Shown here: positions 13,042 through 17,862 of the stretch, in pieces
Numbering within the stretch: the first letter of the stretch is position 1
Layout: every line of letters begins with the position of its first letter
DNA from: an uncultured Alphaproteobacteria bacterium
GTDB taxonomy: Bacteria; Pseudomonadota; Alphaproteobacteria; CASFRQ01; SAAU01
Assembly (NCBI GenBank): GCA_949296785.1
Contig: CASFRQ010000110.1
Location: forward strand, 1-17,862
DNA length: 17,862 nucleotides
Direction: 5' to 3'
Notes under the pieces: model-generated
The model's database searches: none
Told to the model about the DNA's origin: nothing
What the model saw: only the letters and a program-made list of their open reading frames with translations
Made by a program: the position numbers and the translations under genes

Positions 13042-14136
13042 TTAAAAAGCCAGTACATGTTTTTGAAAGCTTTTTTTAACTGTGTTTTCCTGGGAAAGAA
13101 ACTGTGCGGCCAGTTCATCCCAAGCCCGACACACATACATCATCGGCATTTGGCCTTCTTTAATCAAAAGCTCATCCGTATCCACATCAAAAAAAAGAAA
13201 GAGACCCTCTTTTCTTCGTTCCGATTGTTCCAAAAGGTCTTTTCTTAAAGAAGACATTTCCTGCTGTATCGCCGATTGGATAACCGGCCCGAGAACATTT
13301 TGCATATCATCCAAAACTTTCTCCATTGAACTTCCTTGCGCTTCAAAACGACGATTCAAGTATTCCAACTCTTCCTTAAATTCTTCTTGAAAAACAGGCG
13401 GATACTTCTTCAACTCAAAGCCGGCCTCCTTGCAAAAATCTTTATACCCGCGCTGATACCGGTATAAAAGAGCAAAAATAATTTCCCTGGATTCCTGCAT
13501 GCTTTCCGCTACCGTCGGAACCGTACTTTTCACCTCTTCAACCGGTTTTTTATAATAACCGAAATACAAAGCATTGAAAAAGAACAAAGCCGGCAAAATA
13601 AAACCAGCAATGAACCCAACGGAAAAAACAACCTCTCCCGCAGAAACCCCCGTTTTTTCCGATACAAGTTTTTTCCCTTCAAAACCCGTTGCTTCATTTA
13701 TTCTTTGTTGTGCGGGAAAGAGTAAAAAACTCAAAACACCATTTAAAACAACCATTTCCAAAAACATCAAAAAAAGCGGGAGGATATCCAATGAAAAAAC
13801 CCTTCTGGCGGTAAAAACAACCAAGCTCAGAAAAAAAATGTCCAACAGCCAATATCCCACACTGCTGACTGTATAAAAAAAGGAAAAATGTTTTTTACCG
13901 CCGCAATCTTTACCTATATATTCCAATAAAGGAAAAATCCATAAAAAGCCAAACAACCAGCTTCTGAAAAAAGGATAAATTCTTTCATCCTTTTCGGCCA
14001 ATCGAATCGCCGACCAGTTTTTATAGGTCCAATAACACCTGAACAACCCCAAACTGAAAAAAGAAAAGAAAAACAGTTTTCTCTTTGTTATCAGCAAATA
14101 CGGAGCACATTGCCGCCCGTTTTTTTCCTCCGACAT
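13042..14136 (-). CDS. Multi-pass membrane protein with DUF4234-like segment and cytosolic tail
   Basis: I do not recognise a function for this 364-residue protein. Residues about 18-72 read FFSLGLFRCYWTYKNW followed by a Pro-Phe-Phe-Arg segment and a hydrophobic stretch. This resembles DUF4234, whose members have G-[IL]-[YF]-x-x-Y-W-x-Y-x-x-W followed by a membrane segment. Further hydrophobic segments lie near 87-111, 120-142 and 165-190. The last 160 residues are hydrophilic and predicted helical with coiled-coil-like character (about 230-310). The same core pattern occurs in the larger neighbour at 14350-15831, so the two look like paralogues. The gene follows that neighbour after 213 bases on the same strand. 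AAGGAAA abuts the ATG, with GGGGG further upstream. The topology is inferred from hydrophobicity by eye. Confidence 0.8.
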   Translation of the reverse strand: MSEEKNGRQCAPYLLITKRKLFFFSFFSLGLFRCYWTYKNWSAIRLAEKDERIYPFFRSWLFGFLWIFPLLEYIGKDCGGKKHFSFFYTVSSVGYWLLDIFFLSLVVFTARRVFSLDILPLFLMFLEMVVLNGVLSFLLFPAQQRINEATGFEGKKLVSEKTGVSAGEVVFSVGFIAGFILPALFFFNALYFGYYKKPVEEVKSTVPTVAESMQESREIIFALLYRYQRGYKDFCKEAGFELKKYPPVFQEEFKEELEYLNRRFEAQGSSMEKVLDDMQNVLGPVIQSAIQQEMSSLRKDLLEQSERRKEGLFLFFDVDTDELLIKEGQMPMMYVCRAWDELAAQFLSQENTVKKSFQKHVLAF

Positions 14137-14349
14137 TTTCCTTTTTCCCCCGTGGTTTTAAGTCCCTTCCTTTTTTTATTTAACCGGAAGGAATGGATGT
14201 TTTAAATATATCAAAAATCCGTATTTTTTTTCAAGATTTTTATACGCCGTCCCGAAAAATCCGCCACAAACAAAATATACTCTATAAAAAACTTTTCCAA
14301 AAAATATCGCCGTTTGCTTTTTATAGGCCGACAGAAAAAACGGATTAGA

Positions 14350-15831
14350 TTATAGTTTCAATACCCATAAGCTCATTTTCCAATAATCAAGCAGTTCCTT
14401 TTTATATCCCAAAATAAAGTCCGCATGAAGGCTGAGCCCTTCACAGTAAGCTTTATCATCCCAGGCAAGAGTCTCTTTATACTTTTCATCCCATGGAATT
14501 TCCTCAATAGGAAGACCCGTCTGTTGATGGAGGTTTGCCAAATTGATAAGAAGCAATGTCCACTTTTTGTTTTTTTCAAACATTTCTCGGATTTCTTCTG
14601 AAGAAGCGGCTGCTTTATTAACCTCTTCAATCAAATCTTTTCCTCTTTGAGTTAAAAACGACTGTATTAAAGCAATACTTTCCTCCTCCTGTTTGGCAAA
14701 AGCATTGTAATAGAGCCCGACCGTACCGGGATAGTTCTTTTCACAATACTGGTACGGGCCAATCCAACGGACATAAAGAGTTGTGTAGATTTTTTTCCAT
14801 GCCCCGTCTTCCAATTGTTTTGGAAAATCAAGCCCGAGAAGAGAATAATAAAGAAACATAACCGACGAAAAATAAAAAGCCTTTCCCCTTACGGCAAAAA
14901 GAGCCGCGCCCAAAACAATCCATAATACCGCACTTAAATTCAACCTTTGTTCCTGTTTATCAGGAAAAACATTTTTAACATAGGAATTGATTTGTTTCTG
15001 GATACCAGCCAGACACAATGAAAAACCAATCCGGCAAAAGATGGACCAAATCAGGAAAAAAGCAGCCAATGCTATCTTTAAATAGAAATATTTTACTACA
15101 TATAAAATTAGTAAAGATTCATCTTCCGTTTCCATAAGAGAGGATAAAAAATCAATCAAAAAGAAAACAAAAATAAAATCAATCACCCATAAACAGACGC
15201 TTCTCGCCGCATATCGGACGGTTTGTTTTTGCACTTTTTCATCCGCGCCCGACTGTCTTAAACTGCAACCAGCCCTTTTTCCAAGAGATACCAGCCAGAA
15301 AGCGTTAAAAATTCCGCGCCAGAGCGGTAAAATATCCTCGCCTGTTTTTTCTCGGACTTCCTTCCACTGCCTGTAATTCCAATATATGTTGTAAATGCCG
15401 AAGGACAGCAAAGACAGCCAAAAAACACGCTTTTCAGAAATATAAAAATAAGAAATACCCTCTGCCCGACTGTTTGCCAAACCAAACTTTTCCACATATC
15501 GGCGCCGATATTTTTGTATCAAAAAAGGCGCCAAAACAGCCATTACCAAATGGACAGACAGAAGGAAAGCCCAGAAATCCCCTCCCAAAGAATCATCCCA
15601 AAATAAAAAAGGCTTTGCCAAAACAAAGCAGCCTATCCATTCCAAACAACCGAAAATCAACGCCTGCCAAAAACTACCGCAGGCCAAAAAATAAAAACTT
15701 CCCAAAACAAAAGCCCAAAAAGAAGAGAATCTCCTTTTTACTTTGGAGAGGCTCAAATAATAACGGTACGCTCGGACTCTTTGTTCTGTTCCGGATAAAA
15801 ATAAACTATAAAAATAAGATGTTTTTCCCAT
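14350..15831 (-). CDS. Large multi-pass membrane protein, DUF2628-like and DUF4234-like segments
   Basis: I do not recognise a function for this 493-residue protein. Residues about 30-72 (FSSFWAFVLGSFYFLACGSF and the following segment) resemble the W-A-F-x-x-G-x-x-[WY]-F-x-x-[RC] start of DUF2628 proteins. Residues about 133-183 (FGIYNIYWNYRQW, then LPLWRGIFNAF) match the DUF4234 pattern closely. Further hydrophobic segments lie at about 208-226, 236-268 and 298-332, so about eight membrane passes are likely. The last 140 residues are soluble, rich in Glu, Lys and Trp. An I-Q-K-Q-I-N segment before the last membrane pair matches Q-Q-R-I-N in the protein encoded at 13042-14136, supporting paralogy. 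GGAGGA 8-10 bases before the ATG is a strong ribosome site. It leads a probable two-gene unit. Confidence 0.82.
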   Translation of the reverse strand: MGKTSYFYSLFLSGTEQRVRAYRYYLSLSKVKRRFSSFWAFVLGSFYFLACGSFWQALIFGCLEWIGCFVLAKPFLFWDDSLGGDFWAFLLSVHLVMAVLAPFLIQKYRRRYVEKFGLANSRAEGISYFYISEKRVFWLSLLSFGIYNIYWNYRQWKEVREKTGEDILPLWRGIFNAFWLVSLGKRAGCSLRQSGADEKVQKQTVRYAARSVCLWVIDFIFVFFLIDFLSSLMETEDESLLILYVVKYFYLKIALAAFFLIWSIFCRIGFSLCLAGIQKQINSYVKNVFPDKQEQRLNLSAVLWIVLGAALFAVRGKAFYFSSVMFLYYSLLGLDFPKQLEDGAWKKIYTTLYVRWIGPYQYCEKNYPGTVGLYYNAFAKQEEESIALIQSFLTQRGKDLIEEVNKAAASSEEIREMFEKNKKWTLLLINLANLHQQTGLPIEEIPWDEKYKETLAWDDKAYCEGLSLHADFILGYKKELLDYWKMSLWVLKL

Positions 15832-16194
15832 TTTTTATTCTTCCTCCATCAAACATTCGGATTCTTTTTTCTTCTTTGTTACACCCTCTTTACACGACAG
15901 GTGCATCCTTTCGTGATTCGTTTTTCCTTTATCGCCTTCAAAAGTCCTCTTCTTCACTCCTGTTCAAAAAATAAAAAAACAGACTGTCGCTTTTCAATTA
16001 TTCTCTTTTTAATTATTTCCTTGATGCCACTCGCCGAAAAAGCTTTTTGTTTTTTACGCCTCACCCGGCATTCCGACACCACCCTTTGGGGGCAGACGAA
16101 AAACTGAGGCCCTCCTTAAGAAAAACCCAACCCTTTTTCAGAGTTTAATCCACAAAAAACGATCCGTCTTCACTGTTCCGGATTCAAGTCAAAA
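15832..16194. other. Upstream region of the membrane-protein pair, nothing coding recognised
   Basis: This 363-base gap lies between the end of the L,D-transpeptidase gene and the start of the large membrane protein gene, both on the minus strand. Plus-strand open frames here are antisense runs without ribosome sites. The terminator-like hairpin at 16154-16183 is described separately. A promoter for the membrane-protein pair should lie near 15860-15920, but no clear boxes can be named. Confidence 0.45.
16154..16183 (-). terminator. Probable terminator of the L,D-transpeptidase gene
   Basis: ATCCG (16162-16166) pairs with CGGAT (16179-16183) around a 12-base loop. On the minus strand the stem is followed by C-G and six T (complement of 16154-16159). 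It begins 12 bases after the stop codon. The stem is short, so confidence is moderate. Confidence 0.45.
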
Positions 16195-16758
16195 CTATGG
16201 CCTCAGATCAACAACCGTTCCGTTTTTCACCAGACGCCAAATTTCCTCAATTTCCTCATCCGTCACGGCGATGCAGCCGGCTGTCCAATCTTTCGGCAAT
16301 AAAGCCCTTCCCCATTTTTTTAGGAAAAACATTTTATTAGGCAAGCCGTGTATCATAATATCCCCGCCCGGGGAAACGCCTCTTTCCGCTGCCTGTTTCT
16401 TATCCGCCTCATTCGGATAGGAAATTCTCAACGAAAGATGGTATGCACTTTTCGGATTCCGTCCGGAAATTTTGTATATTCCTTCCGGCGTTTTGCCGTC
16501 CCCCTCCTGCATCTTATGCCCTTCCGGATGAGGTCCCAATGAAATCCTATACTCCTGCGCAATCTTTTCCCCGGACATCAATAAAAGCCGACGCTCCTTT
16601 TTTAAAATCACAACCCTGTCCACCGGACTGGCTTCATCTATCTCAGGCGGGGTAACAAGCCCTCTTGCCCCTTTCGCCCACCAAAGGGCGGCGCCGGCAA
16701 AAAGGATAAACAAAACAAACAAAACCATGACAATCACATACCTTTTAAACACAGACAT
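16195..16758 (-). CDS. L,D-transpeptidase (YkuD domain), membrane-anchored
   Basis: This 187-residue protein has one N-terminal hydrophobic segment (about 7-27), likely an uncleaved anchor, followed by a periplasmic YkuD catalytic domain (about 46-187). The active-site motifs are visible: IMIHG with H137, and DWTAGCIAVT with the nucleophile C162. The usual Arg two residues after Cys (GCIR) is Ala here, a variant I know from the YafK/ErfK-like subgroup whose motif reads D-W-T-x-G-C-I-A. Such enzymes form 3-3 peptidoglycan crosslinks, attach proteins to murein, or trim such links. AAGGAG lies 8 bases before the ATG. A possible promoter has TTGTGA (16813-16808) and TATATA (16789-16784) with an 18-base spacer on the minus strand. 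The family is certain; the exact reaction is not. Confidence 0.92.
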   Translation of the reverse strand: MSVFKRYVIVMVLFVLFILFAGAALWWAKGARGLVTPPEIDEASPVDRVVILKKERRLLLMSGEKIAQEYRISLGPHPEGHKMQEGDGKTPEGIYKISGRNPKSAYHLSLRISYPNEADKKQAAERGVSPGGDIMIHGLPNKMFFLKKWGRALLPKDWTAGCIAVTDEEIEEIWRLVKNGTVVDLRP

Positions 16759-16821
16759 CTCAATTCTCCTTTTCTATTTTAAGTATATATCATAAAGGAA
16801 TAGACAGTCACAAGCTTTTAT

Positions 16822-16883
16822 TGAATTTTTTCCATAAAGCTCTTGTTTTTTAATTTGAGAAAGAGTATTCTGGAAAAAATTCA
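16822..16883. repeat. Perfect 13-bp inverted repeat, long hairpin in a divergent spacer
   Basis: TGAATTTTTTCCA (16822-16834) is the exact reverse complement of TGGAAAAAATTCA (16871-16883). Inside it CTCTT (16840-16844) can pair with AAGAG (16861-16865). The hairpin lies between the divergent L,D-transpeptidase gene and the small membrane protein gene at 16909, ending 25 bases before the latter. It could be an RNA leader structure, a protein-binding site or a remnant of a small element. Confidence 0.6.
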
Positions 16884-16908
16884 GCTAAGACGGAAACACT
16901 TATAAAAA

Positions 16909-17325
16909 ATGATAAAGTACATTCTTTCTTTAAAAGATAAATTTTCATCTTTCCTCAAAAAAAGGGAAAAAACTCTTCTCAAGCTTTTTCTCGCAAGTTG
17001 TTTTTTATGTCCTTATACCGTTATTTTTCTATACAGTCCGATTATGGAAAACATAAAAAAAGATTTGCCTCCTCTGCCGTCTGTGGATTTAAATGTTTAC
17101 TTTTTTTATGTTCTTTTGCTTCTGATACCTTTTTGCTTCTTCCTGATATCCAAATCTTTTGCTGGCAAATACGAAGTATCTTGGGTAAAAACAAGCCTGC
17201 GCTTTTTTACATTTATTTTAACTTTGGAAGGGTTGGTTGTCATGCCGTTGGCCGCCGCGCTTGTCTGTTATCTTGCCCTTTCTCTGTTGGTGCTCTTTTT
17301 TACCGTGATTTTCGCCGTTTTCTAA
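16909..17325 (+). CDS. Small four-helix membrane protein, tandem paralogue 1
   Basis: I do not recognise this 138-residue protein. It is hydrophobic, with about four membrane segments (about 24-43, 63-81, 97-114 and 115-137) and a basic N-terminal lead ending in LKKREK. A short hydrophilic loop with PPLPS lies between the first two helices. The next gene encodes a protein of nearly identical length and layout: both have a basic L-K-K-[RK] lead, a Pro-containing loop and an I/L-S-x-x-F segment after helix 2, so they look like a tandem duplication. No good ribosome site precedes the ATG (TTATAAAAA), which makes the start uncertain. The 13-bp inverted repeat ends 25 bases upstream. It is real by composition and by its paralogue; its function is unknown. 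Confidence 0.72.
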   Translation: MIKYILSLKDKFSSFLKKREKTLLKLFLASCFLCPYTVIFLYSPIMENIKKDLPPLPSVDLNVYFFYVLLLLIPFCFFLISKSFAGKYEVSWVKTSLRFFTFILTLEGLVVMPLAAALVCYLALSLLVLFFTVIFAVF

Positions 17326-17369
17326 GAATAAAAACATTTTTTTGCAAAATAGTTTAAGAAAGGCTCAAA

Positions 17370-17789
17370 ATGACTTTGAAATATTTTTCTCCTGCTTATT
17401 TACTGTCTGTGTTAAAGAAAAAACAAAAAAAGGCCGTTTTACTTTATTTGATAAGCGTTCCATTTTCCAGTTTTACCTGCATGAATCTGGTGAAAAAGCT
17501 CCCTGAAGATATAAACTCCTTTAAAGATCTTAATTGGCAGTATTACCCTTTCATTTTTGTTTTGTTTCTGCTGCCTCTTCTTGCTTACGGCTTGACGGTT
17601 TTTCTTTCCGGGAAATTTCAAAACGCCGCCTTGCAAAAAGTACGCGTTTTTTGCGCCGCCCTGGCAACTATAACGGGTTTGTACTCTTTTGGGACTGCTT
17701 TCTTTATATGGACTCTTCCCGTTCTTATTTACCTTTATTTTATTTTTAGAGAGCCTCTTCTTTCCGTATATCTCTTTGCATTTTTTTAG
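17370..17789 (+). CDS. Small four-helix membrane protein, tandem paralogue 2
   Basis: I do not recognise this 139-residue protein. It has the same plan as its upstream neighbour: a basic lead (LKKKQKK, 15-21), membrane segments at about 22-38, 59-79, 91-112 and 113-137, and a hydrophilic loop with LPED between helices 1 and 2. AAAGG lies about 7 bases before the ATG, a better ribosome site than the neighbour has. The 44-base gap between the two genes suggests cotranscription. No catalytic motif is visible. The remaining 73 bases of the window show no clear terminator, so the unit may continue beyond the edge. Confidence 0.75.
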   Translation: MTLKYFSPAYLLSVLKKKQKKAVLLYLISVPFSSFTCMNLVKKLPEDINSFKDLNWQYYPFIFVLFLLPLLAYGLTVFLSGKFQNAALQKVRVFCAALATITGLYSFGTAFFIWTLPVLIYLYFIFREPLLSVYLFAFF

Positions 17790-17862
17790 AGGAAAAAAGA
17801 AAGCCCTTTCCTTCTCCGGGAAAAAATTCTTGAAACTTCCCTAAGCCCAAGTAGAAATCTGC

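Noticed and set aside
12744..13248. Open frames on both strands in the gap after thpR
   Set aside because: The plus-strand frame overlaps the opposing membrane-protein gene and lacks a ribosome site; the minus-strand frame starts only with TTG and has no recognisable product.
15474..15974. A 166-codon plus-strand frame
   Set aside because: It is antisense to the start of the large membrane protein and its Lys/Pro-rich content is the mirror of Phe/Leu/Gly codons on the other strand.

Overview
The window looks like chromosomal DNA of an alphaproteobacterium of moderate to low GC. The evidence is a conserved core of housekeeping genes in an arrangement familiar from that class: secB transcribed away from a Tim44-like gene, mltA and an Smr gene, plus a tsaD-trxA tail and an fmt-truA pair with def just upstream. 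I assign the class by gene content and order, without a database search. No mobile element, CRISPR array, rRNA or tRNA was seen.

Region 1 (1-2908, + strand) is a metal-handling island. It starts with a 55-residue, 16-cysteine metallothionein-like gene (96-263), read from a promoter packed with GGGTAT/ATACCC half sites that resemble a CsoR operator. A His-rich cation diffusion facilitator (652-1818) follows, then a CsoR/RcnR-family repressor with a Cu(I)-type Cys-His-Cys ligand set (1885-2190), and a stand-alone HD hydrolase resembling small alarmone hydrolases (2285-2908). My reading is that the repressor controls the metallothionein, and perhaps the exporter, so that buffering and efflux respond to the same metal. 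This island is the most interesting part of the window.

Region 2 (2909-3813) is a 905 bp gap between convergent genes. It holds one good minus-strand terminator and no gene I can support.

Region 3 (3814-7949, - strand) is a five-gene operon transcribed as tim44-like, mltA, smr, tsaD, trxA. The first three genes overlap by 8 and 4 bases. SecB (8113-8625, + strand) diverges from it and ends in a clear intrinsic terminator.

Region 4 (9039-12528) carries truA, fmt and def on the minus strand and thpR on the plus strand, diverging from def. The gap between def and fmt contains a degenerate tandem repeat of about 29-30 bp. Fmt carries an unusual low-complexity insertion. The ThpR-like protein keeps both catalytic histidines but lacks the Thr/Ser of both HxTx motifs.

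Region 5 (13042-17789) is envelope-related. Two large paralogous membrane proteins with DUF4234-like segments and an L,D-transpeptidase lie on the minus strand. Two small tandem paralogous four-helix membrane proteins lie on the plus strand, preceded by a 13-bp perfect inverted repeat.
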